From Blautia sp. (GTDB lineage: Bacteria; Bacillota; Clostridia; Lachnospirales; Lachnospiraceae), in NCBI GenBank assembly GCA_022769545.1, contig JALEJS010000033.1, positions 1 through 64,000 of the forward strand: a DNA stretch of 64,000 nt. The letters are read 5' to 3'. Of this stretch, positions 1 through 9,337 are shown piece by piece. The notes under the pieces are model-generated. The model did not search any database. It was given only the letters and a program-made list of their open reading frames with translations, and was not told the origin of the DNA. A program made the translations under genes and the position numbers. How positions within the stretch are numbered: position 1 is the first letter of the stretch; every line of letters begins with the position of its first letter.

Positions 1-163
1 ACACTTCATCGAGTGGGTCTATGTCCAGACCGAAAACGGTGGGCAGCGCAAGGCTCTGAAACCCGATGACAAACCCAATGTCACCTTCTGCTTGGGAGAT
101 GATAAAGCGGTTGCGGTTTACGCCTATTGCAATCTCCACGGCCTGTGGATGACTACAGTGTAA
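1..163 (+). CDS. desulfoferrodoxin / superoxide reductase, C-terminal part (5' end outside window)
   Basis: An open frame enters the window at base 2 and stops with TAA at 161-163, giving 53 residues. The tail contains YCNLHGLW, the Cys-x-x-His pair that supplies the last ligands of the catalytic Fe(His)4Cys centre in desulfoferrodoxins and neelaredoxins. The family reduces superoxide to peroxide in the cytoplasm of anaerobes. The upstream part, including any N-terminal rubredoxin-like domain, is not visible, so one-iron and two-iron types cannot be told apart. A terminator follows 7 bases after the stop. Confidence 0.85.
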   Translation, partial: HFIEWVYVQTENGGQRKALKPDDKPNVTFCLGDDKAVAVYAYCNLHGLWMTTV

Positions 164-170
164 AAAGTAT

Positions 171-203
171 GCCGTCTGTCGGTTTCCGGCAGGCGGTTTT
201 TTT
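171..203 (+). terminator. rho-independent terminator after the desulfoferrodoxin gene
   Basis: A GC-rich stem of about 11 bp (171-182 with 186-196, two G-U pairs) with a 3-base loop is followed by seven T. It sits directly behind the stop codon. Confidence 0.9.
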
Positions 204-205
204 AC

Positions 206-245
206 TTTATAGGAAAGTTCGACTTTCGTCGAACTTTCCTATAAA
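206..245. repeat. 40-bp perfect palindrome (18-bp arms, TTTC loop)
   Basis: Bases 206-223 and 228-245 are exact reverse complements around a 4-base loop. The arm core reads AGGAAAGTTCGAC. It lies between two convergent terminators and has no T tract of its own. It could be a REP-like element, a protein site or a residue of a mobile element. I see no second copy in the window. Confidence 0.85.
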
Positions 246-247
246 GC

Positions 248-289
248 AAAAAAGACCCTGAAAGTCTGATTTCTCAGACCTTCAAGGTC
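248..289 (-). terminator. terminator for ppdK
   Basis: Read on the minus strand, a 16-bp stem with G-U pairs and a GAAA loop (254-269 with 274-289) is followed by six T. It lies about 92 bases past the ppdK stop. Confidence 0.85.
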
Positions 290-381
290 AATTTTATTTT
301 TGAACAATAATTCTGTTGGTCGGCAATTTTACCTCTTACGAGGATAAATCACCTTACCCTGTGACAAAAATAGATTATTAA

Positions 382-3006
382 TTATTTCTCTGCGATAGCT
401 GCCTGTGCTGCTGCAAGACGAGCAATCGGAACACGGAACGGTGAGCAGGATACATAATCCAGACCGATCTTGTGGCAGAACTCAACAGATGTCGGGTCTC
501 CACCGTGCTCTCCACAGATACCGATATGCAGGTTCGGGTTCACCGGTTTGCCTAACTTGATAGACATTTCCATTAACTTACCAACACCTGTCTGGTCGAG
601 TTTTGCGAACGGATCGTTCTCGAAGATCTTAGCGTCATAGTAAGCGTTCAGGAATTTACCAGCGTCATCACGGGAGAATCCGTATGTCATCTGTGTTAAG
701 TCGTTTGTACCGAAGCAGAAGAAGTCAGCTTCTTTTGCAATTTCGTCAGCTGTAAGGGCAGCTCTCGGAATTTCGATCATGGTACCAACTTCATATTTCA
801 GGTCAGCGCCTGCTGCTGCGATCTCAGCATCTGCTGTCTCAACAACAACTTTCTTAACATATTTCAGCTCTTTTACATCGCCTACCAGCGGAATCATGAT
901 TTCCGGGCATACATTCCAGTCAGCGTGTGCTTTCTTAACATTGATCGCTGCACGGATAACTGCTTTTGTCTGCATCTTGGCAATTTCCGGATAAGTAACT
1001 GCCAGACGGCATCCACGATGACCCATCATCGGGTTAAACTCATGAAGAGAATCGATGATCGTCTTGATCTGCTCAACAGTCTTGCCCTGAGCATCAGCAA
1101 GTTTCTGGATGTCTTCTTCTGTAGTAGGTACAAACTCATGAAGCGGCGGATCCAGGAAACGGATCGTAACAGGATTTCCTTCCAGTGCTTCATACAGTTT
1201 TTCGAAGTCTCCCTGCTGTTCCGGAAGAATCTTCTCAAGAGCAGCTTCTCTTTCTTCTACTGTTTCAGAACAGATCATTTCACGGAATGCATCAATTCTG
1301 TTTCCTTCGAAGAACATATGCTCTGTACGGCAAAGACCGATACCTTCTGCACCAAGCTCACGGGCTTTTTTCGCATCAGCCGGAGTATCTGCATTTGTAC
1401 GAACCTTCAGAGTTCTGTATTTGTCAGCCCATGCCATGATTCTGCCGAATTCACCGGCGATCGTAGCATCTACGGTCGGGATAATGCCATCGTAAATATT
1501 ACCTGTGGAACCATCAAGGGAGATGCAGTCTCCTTCATGATATTCTTTACCGGCAAGTGTAAATTTCTTATTTTCTTCATCCATAGCGATATCGCCGCAG
1601 CCAGATACACAGCAGGTACCCATACCACGAGCAACAACGGCTGCATGAGAAGTCATACCACCACGAACGGTCAGGATACCCTGAGCAGATTTCATACCGG
1701 TGATGTCTTCCGGAGATGTCTCAAGACGAACAAGAACAACTTTTTCGCCTCTTGCAGCCCATTCTACAGCATCATCTGCTGTAAATACGATTTTACCGCA
1801 TGCAGCTCCCGGAGAAGCACCAAGTGCTTTTGCGATCGGAGCAGCTTCTTTCAGAGCCTTAGCATCGAACTGAGGATGAAGAAGTGTATCCAGGTTACGA
1901 GGATCGATCATTGCAACTGCTTCTTCTTCTGTTCTCATGCCTTCATCAACAAGGTCACAGGCGATCTTCAGAGCAGCCTGAGCGGTTCTCTTACCATTAC
2001 GTGTCTGAAGCATATACAGTTTACCATGCTCAACCGTAAACTCCATATCCTGCATATCTCTGTAATGTTTTTCAAGAATGCCGCATACTTCTTTGAACTG
2101 AACGAATGCTTCCGGGAATTTCTCTTCCATCTCGGAAATGTGCATCGGTGTACGAACACCGGCAACAACGTCTTCACCCTGTGCATTTGTCAGGAATTCA
2201 CCAAACAGACCGTTTTCACCTGTAGCCGGGTCACGTGTAAATGCAACACCGGTACCACAGTCATCACCCATGTTACCAAATGCCATCATCTGAACGTTTA
2301 CAGCAGTACCCCAGGAATATGGGATATCGTTGTCACGACGATATACATTTGCACGCGGGTTGTCCCAGGAACGGAATACGGCTTTGATCGCGCCCATCAG
2401 CTGTTCCTTCGGATCAGTCGGGAAATCAGAACCGATTTTTGCTTTGTATTCAGCTTTGAACTGATTTGCAAGTGTTTCAAGATCTTCTGCAGTAAGTTCA
2501 ACGTCCTGCTTCACACCTTTTTCTTCTTTCATCTTGTCGATCAGTTCTTCAAAGTATTTTTTACCAACTTCCATTACTACGTCAGAATACATCTGGATAA
2601 ATCTTCTGTAGCAGTCCCATGCCCAACGTGGGTTTCCGGATTTTTCAGCCAGTGTATGAACTACTTCTTCATTTAAGCCAAGGTTCAGGATGGTATCCAT
2701 CATACCAGGCATAGATGCTCTTGCACCAGAACGTACGGAAACAAGCAGAGGATTTTCTTTGTCACCGAATTTCTTTCCGGTAACTCCTTCCATCTTGGTG
2801 ATTGCTTCCATGATCTGGCCCATGATCTCGTCATTGATCTGTCTTCCGTCCTCATAGTACTGCGTACAAGCTTCCGTCGTAATTGTGAAGCCCTGCGGTA
2901 CCGGGAGACCAAGGCTTGTCATTTCAGCAAGGTTGGCACCTTTACCACCCAGAAGGTTTCTCATATTAGCGTTACCTTCTGTAAACATGTAAACCCATTT
3001 TGCCAT
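382..3006 (-). CDS. ppdK: pyruvate, phosphate dikinase
   Basis: Cytoplasmic enzyme that reversibly converts pyruvate, ATP and Pi into PEP, AMP and PPi. The 874-residue product has the family's usual length. It shows an N-terminal nucleotide-binding domain (about 1-340), the phospho-carrier domain with GGMTSHAAVVARG (His454 carries phosphate, Thr452 is the usual regulatory site), and a C-terminal PEP/pyruvate barrel ending in GICGEHGG, which holds the catalytic Cys. I chose the ATG at 3006 because AGGAGGA lies 9 bases upstream; a start 12 codons earlier lacks a ribosome site. It has its own promoter and terminator. Beside a PPi-type phosphofructokinase it suggests PPi-linked glycolysis. Confidence 0.97.
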   Translation of the reverse strand: MAKWVYMFTEGNANMRNLLGGKGANLAEMTSLGLPVPQGFTITTEACTQYYEDGRQINDEIMGQIMEAITKMEGVTGKKFGDKENPLLVSVRSGARASMPGMMDTILNLGLNEEVVHTLAEKSGNPRWAWDCYRRFIQMYSDVVMEVGKKYFEELIDKMKEEKGVKQDVELTAEDLETLANQFKAEYKAKIGSDFPTDPKEQLMGAIKAVFRSWDNPRANVYRRDNDIPYSWGTAVNVQMMAFGNMGDDCGTGVAFTRDPATGENGLFGEFLTNAQGEDVVAGVRTPMHISEMEEKFPEAFVQFKEVCGILEKHYRDMQDMEFTVEHGKLYMLQTRNGKRTAQAALKIACDLVDEGMRTEEEAVAMIDPRNLDTLLHPQFDAKALKEAAPIAKALGASPGAACGKIVFTADDAVEWAARGEKVVLVRLETSPEDITGMKSAQGILTVRGGMTSHAAVVARGMGTCCVSGCGDIAMDEENKKFTLAGKEYHEGDCISLDGSTGNIYDGIIPTVDATIAGEFGRIMAWADKYRTLKVRTNADTPADAKKARELGAEGIGLCRTEHMFFEGNRIDAFREMICSETVEEREAALEKILPEQQGDFEKLYEALEGNPVTIRFLDPPLHEFVPTTEEDIQKLADAQGKTVEQIKTIIDSLHEFNPMMGHRGCRLAVTYPEIAKMQTKAVIRAAINVKKAHADWNVCPEIMIPLVGDVKELKYVKKVVVETADAEIAAAGADLKYEVGTMIEIPRAALTADEIAKEADFFCFGTNDLTQMTYGFSRDDAGKFLNAYYDAKIFENDPFAKLDQTGVGKLMEMSIKLGKPVNPNLHIGICGEHGGDPTSVEFCHKIGLDYVSCSPFRVPIARLAAAQAAIAEK

Positions 3007-3066
3007 CTTACATTTTCCTCCTAATTTTTGTTCTTTAAACATAAAATGTTTTATACGTACATAATT

Positions 3067-3095
3067 ATTGTATAAATTATCGCATAAATAGTCAA
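3067..3095 (-). promoter_or_regulatory. ppdK promoter
   Basis: Minus strand reads TTGACT, a 17-base spacer, then TACAAT. It lies about 60 bases upstream of the ppdK start in an AT-rich gap. Confidence 0.7.
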
Positions 3096-3147
3096 GGTTA
3101 ATCTGGCAAAATCGAGAAGTTTTTTTCGTGACTTTTTCGACACATAA

Positions 3148-3181
3148 ACAAAAAGAACGAAAGCAGATTTGCCTGCTTTCG
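3148..3181 (-). terminator. terminator for the phosphofructokinase gene
   Basis: On the minus strand CGAAAGCAG and CTGCTTTCG (3173-3181 with 3158-3166) form a stem around a 6-base loop, followed by a T-rich tail. It begins 12 bases after the stop codon. Confidence 0.85.
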
Positions 3182-3192
3182 TCCAGAAATTA

Positions 3193-4449
3193 CTATTTTC
3201 CGCGCTTTTTGCCTCTGGAAAGTACAAGATGTCTCGGAAGACCGTTTACCATGATCGGCTGATAATCTCCCTGGATCAGCGGATTTACATAATCCACAAA
3301 ATCTTTTGTCACATAGGATGCATCTTTGTTCATCCAGTTTCTCGGAACCAGTTTTTCTTCATTTGCAATACGGTGAACATCATAGATTCCGGTGGAAGCC
3401 ATGTAAGGATCATCAGACACACGGTCGATAACAACCATTTTACCGGTATCTCCTTCATCTGCAGCCTTCACAGCGGCACCGCCAACCATAAATGCCTCAT
3501 CAATATCCACACGGGATGCCATGTGAGATGCACATCTCTGAAGTGTGGAAAGCTCCACCGCTCTCGTCTTGCATCCGCACTCTGCAGCCAGGAAGTTTGC
3601 CAGATATGTGGCGGTACCCTGAAGCTGTTTGTGTCCGAACGCATCTACATAATCGCCAACGCTGCCAAGCTCACATACATAACGGCCGTCTGCAAGTTTG
3701 ATTCCTTCCGATACAGCAACCACAACAGAAGACTTCTTAGCCAGAAGCTCTTTTACCTTTGCAAGGAATTTCTCAATATCAAACGGAACCTCCGGAAGGT
3801 AGATCAGATCCGGTCCGTCGCAGTCTTCTGTCTGTGCCAGAGCGGTTGCACCTGTCAGCCAGCCGGCGTTACGTCCCATGATCTCCATGACTGTGATCAT
3901 ATTTTTCTTATACGTAAGACCTTCCGCATCGCGGATGACTTCTTTTGTAGAAGCTGCGATATATTTTGCCGCACTTCCGAAACCAGGTGTATGATCGGTC
4001 AGAGCAAGGTCATTGTCGATGGTCTTCGGACAGCCGATGAATTTCTGTGTCTGACCTGTCAGGATCGCATAATCAGAAAGCTTTTTGATCGTATCCATGG
4101 AATCATTTCCACCGATATAAATAAAGGTATCGATGTCCAGCTTCTCAAGAATCTGGAACAGCTTTTCGTAAATTGCCTTATCTTCATGAATTTCCGGCAG
4201 TTTAAAACGGCAGGAACCAAGGAATGCGGAAGGTGTTCTCTTCAGAAGTTCGATATCCAGTTCGGAATGAATCTGTGTGGAAAGATCAATGTACTCTCCG
4301 TCCAGCAGACCCTGAACGCCATGAAGCATTCCGTACACTTTGTCAAAGCCACGCTCGATGGCGTTTTTGTAAACACCAGCAAGACTGGAGTTAATTACTG
4401 ATGTGGGGCCTCCAGACTGTCCCACAATTATGTTTCTCTTTTTTGCCAT
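3193..4449 (-). CDS. 6-phosphofructokinase, PPi-dependent type
   Basis: Phosphorylates fructose 6-phosphate to the 1,6-bisphosphate. The 418-residue protein has the family's N-terminal QSGGPTSVIN glycine-rich loop. Two positions that set the phosphoryl donor are of the PPi type. GGND (113-116) has Asp116 where ATP enzymes have Gly104, and PKTIDND (141-147) has Lys142 where ATP enzymes have Gly124. I therefore infer a reversible PPi-dependent enzyme, though assay data are lacking. AGGAGG sits 8 bases before the ATG. The next gene on this strand, ppdK, is a PPi-linked enzyme too, but each has its own terminator. Confidence 0.9.
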   Translation of the reverse strand: MAKKRNIIVGQSGGPTSVINSSLAGVYKNAIERGFDKVYGMLHGVQGLLDGEYIDLSTQIHSELDIELLKRTPSAFLGSCRFKLPEIHEDKAIYEKLFQILEKLDIDTFIYIGGNDSMDTIKKLSDYAILTGQTQKFIGCPKTIDNDLALTDHTPGFGSAAKYIAASTKEVIRDAEGLTYKKNMITVMEIMGRNAGWLTGATALAQTEDCDGPDLIYLPEVPFDIEKFLAKVKELLAKKSSVVVAVSEGIKLADGRYVCELGSVGDYVDAFGHKQLQGTATYLANFLAAECGCKTRAVELSTLQRCASHMASRVDIDEAFMVGGAAVKAADEGDTGKMVVIDRVSDDPYMASTGIYDVHRIANEEKLVPRNWMNKDASYVTKDFVDYVNPLIQGDYQPIMVNGLPRHLVLSRGKKRGK

Positions 4450-4758
4450 AATATTTCCTCCTCTTAAACGTACAAAAACATCGTTTCTATTCTATCAATT
4501 GCCCATCTGTTCGTCAACTGAAAAATCCCGGCTTTCTGTGAATCTTTTGCCGGAAATTTACATTCTTATCGTCATTTTTTACAATATATAATACCAGGGG
4601 CAAAAGGTCTGAAACCACATCGTGCTTGCACGATCGTGGATGAATGACCTTGGGACCCGCCAAAACATGAGGAAGAAGTGGGGCAGGGGCCTCACGAATT
4701 CCGAATGTTTTGCAGGATTGTGGGAGCATGAAATGCGAAACAATCCGTGTGGTATCTT
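4450..4758. other. intergenic region with a large imperfect hairpin
   Basis: No convincing gene. Bases 4601-4655 fold into a long imperfect hairpin: AAGGTC pairs with GACCTT, and inside it CCACATCGTGC pairs with GCACGATCGTGG with one bulged base. A TATAAT-like box lies just before it on the plus strand (about 4585-4590), but no clear -35 is visible. The right part leads into the promoter at 4759. The phosphofructokinase promoter must lie at the left edge; I could not place it. Confidence 0.4.
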
Positions 4759-4787
4759 TTGACCCCAACAGCAATATATGATATAAT
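4759..4787 (+). promoter_or_regulatory. promoter of the epimerase-MFS operon
   Basis: TTGACC, 17-base spacer, TATAAT. The expected start near 4794 leaves a leader of about 45 bases before the epimerase ATG. Confidence 0.75.
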
Positions 4788-4839
4788 CAGTTATAGTGTG
4801 TACGCAATAAAAAATATGAATGAATTCGGAGGAAGAATC

Positions 4840-5718
4840 ATGAACCATACATTGGAAAATGACCGGCTTCGCATCACCGTGGATGATCATGGAGCAGAGC
4901 TGTGCAGCATATTTGACAAGGATAACAAACGGGAAATACTCTGGCAGGCAGATCCTGTCTTCTGGAAACGGCACGCCCCGGTTCTGTTTCCCAACGTAGG
5001 CCGTCATTATAAGGACTGCTGGCGCCTGAACGGCGATTGTTATGACTCCAGACAACACGGCTTTGCCAGAGATATGGATTTTTCCTGCACGGCCAAGACA
5101 ACGGATTCTGTCACGCATCTTCTGACATCCACGGACAAAACCAGGGAATCCTACCCCTTTGATTTCACATTTTCAGTTACGCATACTCTGGCCGGTCACG
5201 ATATTCTCATCCGGTGGAATATTCAGAACACAGGCTCTCAGAGAATGTATTTTACCATCGGCGGACATCCTGCATTCAATGTTCCGGTTCTGGAAGGAAC
5301 AGAGCAGACAGATTATTACCTCACCTTTGAGGATCAGACTTCCATTCCGTACCTTCTGCTGGATCCTGTCTGGGGTACCGCACAGACAGGAACGCAGTAC
5401 CGGCTGGACCCCGACTGCGGAAAGCTTCGGATTCACCCCCACATGTTTGACAAAGATGCACTGATTTTCAGCGACGGTGTCATTCAGAAAGCCGGAATTG
5501 CATTTCCGGACGGAACGCCTTATCTGGAGCTGACCTGTAAGGGATTCCCGAATTTCGGCATCTGGTCCGTTCCCGGAGCTCCATTCATCTGTCTGGAGCC
5601 ATGGATGGGACGCTGCGATGACTGTGGCTTTGAGGGAGATGTTTCGGACAAACCCGGCATCAATCAGGTGGATCCCGGAAACACCTTCACAAGCACCTAC
5701 AGCATCCGTATCTTCTAA
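4840..5718 (+). CDS. aldose 1-epimerase family protein (LacX-like)
   Basis: 292-residue cytoplasmic protein of the galactose mutarotase superfamily. Family members interconvert anomers of hexoses or phosphorylated hexoses; the substrate here is not evident. Supporting motifs are the N-terminal ITVDDHGAELCSI strand pair and IGGHPAFNVP near residue 145, where the His is a conserved catalytic-site residue. The C-terminal WSVPGAPFICLEPW block is typical of the LacX-like branch. The ATG at 4840 has GGAGGA 6 bases upstream; an upstream in-frame ATG lacks a site. It is followed after 18 bases by an MFS transporter, so the two may handle the same sugar. Confidence 0.88.
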   Translation: MNHTLENDRLRITVDDHGAELCSIFDKDNKREILWQADPVFWKRHAPVLFPNVGRHYKDCWRLNGDCYDSRQHGFARDMDFSCTAKTTDSVTHLLTSTDKTRESYPFDFTFSVTHTLAGHDILIRWNIQNTGSQRMYFTIGGHPAFNVPVLEGTEQTDYYLTFEDQTSIPYLLLDPVWGTAQTGTQYRLDPDCGKLRIHPHMFDKDALIFSDGVIQKAGIAFPDGTPYLELTCKGFPNFGIWSVPGAPFICLEPWMGRCDDCGFEGDVSDKPGINQVDPGNTFTSTYSIRIF

Positions 5719-5736
5719 ACAGAACAGAGGAATCTT

Positions 5737-6942
5737 ATGAATACGACCAAAACAGAAAAAAATCTAACGATAAGTTATTCTATGATCCAGAGCTTTTTCT
5801 GGATGAATTTTGCCGCGATCATGGGCTTTTCCAGCATTTATCTGCTGGACTGCGGCATTACCAACACGCAGATCGGAATGATCATTGCCGCAGCCGGCAT
5901 CATTTCTGCCATTCTGCAGCCCGTTGTTGCCAGTTATGCAGACCGTCCGTCCTCTGCATCTCTGCGCAGGATCGTCGCAGTGATCTGCCTGATCATTCTT
6001 TCGGTAAACGCCTGTATCCTGCTTTTATACCACCGTTCATCTGTCCTAACCGGATTCCTTTACGGAGGCAGCATCACACTTCTTCAGCTGATGCTCCCGC
6101 TTGTGAACTCTCTTGGAACGGAAAGCATGAATCAGGGCCGTAAGCTGAACTGGGGAATCGCCCGCGGAATGGGATCCCTGGTCTATGCCATCATCGCATA
6201 TCTTCTTGGCATCATTGTGGAAAAAACAACCGCACGTTCCGTTCCTGTTTCCATCGTGATCGGATTTGTACTTATGTTTGCTGCGGTGGTAACCTTTCCT
6301 TTCCGGAAGACAACTGCTGAAACGGCAGCCGCCCCGGAAAAGCCAGACCGTTCCGGTTCCGGCAGTCCTGCTGCCTTTTTCCGGAAATACAGACGCTTCA
6401 GTATGGTGCTGTCCGGCACAACGCTTGTTTACATCAGTCATATTCTTCTGAACAATTTTACGTTTCAGATCGTGCAGTCCAAAGGAGGCGGAAGTCCGGA
6501 AATGGGCTTCTCCATGGCACTGGCAGCATGCATTGAGCTTCCCACATTGTTTCTGTTTTCCTGGATGGTGAAAAAGGTCCGCTGTGACATCTGGTTCCGT
6601 CTCTGCGGCATATTCTTTGCGCTGAAAGCGATCGGTACACTTCTTGCCCCAAACATCCCGTTTTTCTATGGTGTACAGCTTTTACAGATGCTGGGATGGG
6701 CACTGATGACCGTGGCATCTGTTTATTACGTCAATGCTATAATGGAAAAGGAGGATGCCATCAAGGGGCAGGCCTATATGACCATGACCTATACTTTCGG
6801 CAGTGTGCTGGGAGCACTCATCGGAGGCTGGCTGATCGATGCTGCCGGAGTCAATGCCATGCTTATCTTTGCATCTGCCTGTGCCGTGATCGGAGCTGTC
6901 ATTATGCTGCTTCTGTCCGAAAAAACGCCGCAGAACGGATGA
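5737..6942 (+). CDS. MFS transporter (LacY/3-phenylpropionate permease-like)
   Basis: 401-residue membrane protein with about 12 hydrophobic segments in two halves, split by a hydrophilic loop near 190-215 (ETAAAPEKPDRSGSG). The N-terminal FFWMNFAAIMGFSSIYLL and the A-x-YADR loop after the second helix resemble the oligosaccharide:H+ symporter branch. The substrate cannot be read from sequence. Co-transcription with an aldose epimerase-like gene favours a sugar. A bidirectional terminator follows at 6989. Confidence 0.82.
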   Translation: MNTTKTEKNLTISYSMIQSFFWMNFAAIMGFSSIYLLDCGITNTQIGMIIAAAGIISAILQPVVASYADRPSSASLRRIVAVICLIILSVNACILLLYHRSSVLTGFLYGGSITLLQLMLPLVNSLGTESMNQGRKLNWGIARGMGSLVYAIIAYLLGIIVEKTTARSVPVSIVIGFVLMFAAVVTFPFRKTTAETAAAPEKPDRSGSGSPAAFFRKYRRFSMVLSGTTLVYISHILLNNFTFQIVQSKGGGSPEMGFSMALAACIELPTLFLFSWMVKKVRCDIWFRLCGIFFALKAIGTLLAPNIPFFYGVQLLQMLGWALMTVASVYYVNAIMEKEDAIKGQAYMTMTYTFGSVLGALIGGWLIDAAGVNAMLIFASACAVIGAVIMLLLSEKTPQNG

Positions 6943-6988
6943 TTCTGTTCCATGGCACAGAACAAATTGGAGTCCTTTTCCAGAAAAT

Positions 6989-7019
6989 AAAAAACGCGCC
7001 GGAAAGAGGCGCGTTTTTT
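6989..7019. terminator. bidirectional terminator between MFS gene and glyS
   Basis: A-run, ACGCGCC, 7-base loop, GGCGCGT, T-run. It serves both convergent genes. Bases 6959-6973 just before it resemble the core of the 60-bp repeat found at 14602 and 59772 (14 of 15). Confidence 0.9.
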
Positions 7020-7045
7020 GTATGTCACTATGCTTCTGTTTTTTC

Positions 7046-8443
7046 TTAAAATGTAATTCTCTCCGCAAGATATGCTTCCAGATCATCAATTTTAATACGA
7101 ACCTGCTCCATGGTATCACGGTCACGAACTGTCACGCATCCGTCATTCTCCGATTCGAAGTCATATGTCACACAGAACGGCGTGCCGATCTCATCCTGTC
7201 TTCTGTATCTCTTGCCGATGTTTCCGCGATCATCAAACTCACAGTTCCACTTTTTGGAGAGCGTCTCATAAATCTTCAGGGCACCATCATTCAGCTTCTT
7301 GGAAAGCGGAAGAACTCCCACCTTCACCGGTGCCAGTACCGGATGAAAATGAAGAACGGTTCTCATATCCGGTTTCTCCTCGGTTCCGATGTTTTCCTCA
7401 TCATAAGCACTGCACAGGAACGCAAGAACCATACGATCTGCTCCCAGAGACGGCTCGATGACATAAGGAACATATTTTGTCTTTTTCTCATCGTCGAAAT
7501 AGCTCATATCCTGTCCGGAGGTATTCTGATGCTGTGTCAGGTCATAATCGGTTCTGTCGGCAATGCCCCACAGCTCACCCCATCCGAATGGAAACAGGAA
7601 CTCCACGTCTGTGGTCGCCTTACTGTAAAAGGCCAGTTCTTCCGGATCATGATCACGGTAACGAACTTCTTCTTTTTTCAGTCCCAGACTGGACAGCCAG
7701 TCCAGACAGAACTGCTTCCAGTATGCAAACCATTCCAGGTCTGTATCCGGCTCACAGAAAAATTCCAGTTCCATCTGTTCAAATTCACGTGTGCGGAAGG
7801 TAAAGTTCCCCGGAGTAATCTCATTACGGAAGGATTTTCCGATCTGTCCGATACCGAACGGAAGCTTCTTCCGGGATGTTCTCTGTACATTTTTGAAGTT
7901 TACAAAAATACCCTGTGCTGTTTCCGGTCTCAGATATACCGTATTTTTTGCGTCCTCGGTAACGCCCTGGAACGTTTTGAACATCAGATTAAACTGACGG
8001 ATATCCGTAAAATTATGTTTTCCGCAGGTAGGACACGGAATCGCATGCTCTTTAATAAAATCCATCATCTGCTGCTGGGACCATCCGTCCACAGAGCCCT
8101 CCAGTTCAATTCCTTTTTCAGCACAGTAATCCTCAATCAGCTTGTCCGCACGGAAACGTTCATGGCATTCCTTACAGTCCATCAGAGGATCTGAAAATCC
8201 ACCGAGATGACCGGATGCCACCCATGTCTGCGGGTTCATCAGAATCGCACAGTCCACTCCGACATTGTAGGGTGATTCCTGAATGAATTTCTGCCACCAC
8301 GCCCGTTTTACATTGTTTTTCAGCTCCACGCCCAGATTTCCGTAATCCCAGGTATTTGCAAGTCCGCCGTAAATCTCGGAACCAGGATAAACAAATCCCC
8401 TTGCCTTCGCCAGAGCAACAATTTTTTCCATTGTTTTTTCCAT
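7046..8443 (-). CDS. glyS: glycine--tRNA ligase, homodimeric type
   Basis: Class II synthetase that charges tRNA-Gly in the cytoplasm. The 465-residue chain is the single-subunit alpha2 form, not the separate GlyQ/GlyS form. It begins with the characteristic [19 protein letters not shown] segment, carries class II motif 2 near [21 protein letters not shown], and ends in the anticodon-binding domain around [14 protein letters not shown]. The ATG at 8443 is preceded by GAGGAGA. The longer 498-codon frame would run through the promoter at 8514. No T-box leader is visible. Confidence 0.96.
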   Translation of the reverse strand: MEKTMEKIVALAKARGFVYPGSEIYGGLANTWDYGNLGVELKNNVKRAWWQKFIQESPYNVGVDCAILMNPQTWVASGHLGGFSDPLMDCKECHERFRADKLIEDYCAEKGIELEGSVDGWSQQQMMDFIKEHAIPCPTCGKHNFTDIRQFNLMFKTFQGVTEDAKNTVYLRPETAQGIFVNFKNVQRTSRKKLPFGIGQIGKSFRNEITPGNFTFRTREFEQMELEFFCEPDTDLEWFAYWKQFCLDWLSSLGLKKEEVRYRDHDPEELAFYSKATTDVEFLFPFGWGELWGIADRTDYDLTQHQNTSGQDMSYFDDEKKTKYVPYVIEPSLGADRMVLAFLCSAYDEENIGTEEKPDMRTVLHFHPVLAPVKVGVLPLSKKLNDGALKIYETLSKKWNCEFDDRGNIGKRYRRQDEIGTPFCVTYDFESENDGCVTVRDRDTMEQVRIKIDDLEAYLAERITF

Positions 8444-8513
8444 ATCTGTTCTCCTCTTTTCACTATACTGCCGCTTCAGACATCGCACTGCGCCCAAACC
8501 GCCAATTGGTATT

Positions 8514-8542
8514 ATTATACAGGCATCCATCTGTATTTTCAA
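8514..8542 (-). promoter_or_regulatory. glyS promoter
   Basis: Minus strand TTGAAA, 17-base spacer, TATAAT, between recO and glyS. It indicates that glyS can be transcribed apart from era-recO. Confidence 0.75.
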
Positions 8543-8560
8543 GCCTGTGATGAAATTCCT

Positions 8561-9316
8561 TCAGTCCATCATCTCCAGAATCTGCAGACTTTTAAATTTC
8601 CGATCTGTATTTCTGGCTGTGTAGATCCGCACCAGATGAGAGACCTCCCGGCAAACTGCATCCGACAGCGCAAACGTGTACAGTTTTCCAATGGGTGCAC
8701 TCACTATGTACTGCATGGCATACAGAGCCGATTCTGAAATACGGACAGCGTCCGGTGAACGTTTCAGACAGTCATCGCAGACCAGTCCATGCTCTTCCTG
8801 CGAAAACCAGAATGTGCTGCTCTTCGTCCCCGCGTCTGAACCACAAAGAACACACGCTCCGAGCTGCGGCATCATCCCCTGCTCTGCCATGGTACGAAGT
8901 TCAAAAACACAGCGGATCAGATGATTGTCGATGGACGGGTTCAGAAGCGCCTTCACGGTCACATAGAGAAGGTTCATCATCTCCCTTTCATCCGTGCCTT
9001 CCCGCCCGAAATAGTCAGCCAGTTCCAGAAAATAGTAACCGTAAAACACCTCCGGCTGCCGGGAGGCAAGCTCCACAAAATGATGATATATATTTACATG
9101 GTTCAGATTATAGCTGCTCTTCCCTTCATACAACGTAAATTCTCCGAAAACAAAGGAATCCGCCGCTGCGGTAAAGGGGCTGTTCATCCTTCTGGCCCCT
9201 TTTGCAAATGCCGATATTTTTCCTCTTTCCCTGGTCAGGAGTACGATTCTTTTATCGTACTCCCCCACATCCATGGCAGAAATCACAACCCCCTGCACCG
9301 TAATCAGATCACTCAT
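8561..9316 (-). CDS. recO: DNA repair protein RecO
   Basis: 251-residue recombination mediator that loads RecA with RecF/RecR and anneals single strands. The N-terminal OB fold begins SDLITVQGVVISAMDVGEYDKRIVLLTRERGKISAFAKGAR-like, with the basic residues that contact DNA. Residues about 155-180 hold a zinc module of two Cys pairs (CVLCG and VCDDC). It sits 21 bases behind era in the common era-recO order. Confidence 0.95.
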   Translation of the reverse strand: MSDLITVQGVVISAMDVGEYDKRIVLLTRERGKISAFAKGARRMNSPFTAAADSFVFGEFTLYEGKSSYNLNHVNIYHHFVELASRQPEVFYGYYFLELADYFGREGTDEREMMNLLYVTVKALLNPSIDNHLIRCVFELRTMAEQGMMPQLGACVLCGSDAGTKSSTFWFSQEEHGLVCDDCLKRSPDAVRISESALYAMQYIVSAPIGKLYTFALSDAVCREVSHLVRIYTARNTDRKFKSLQILEMMD

Positions 9317-9337
9317 TTCGCTCGTCCTTCAACCGAA

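Noticed and set aside
925-2676. 583-codon open frame on the plus strand opposite ppdK
   Set aside because: The protein has no domain, is Cys/Phe-rich and mirrors ppdK codon bias. The opposite frame is a full-length, well-conserved enzyme with its own ribosome site.
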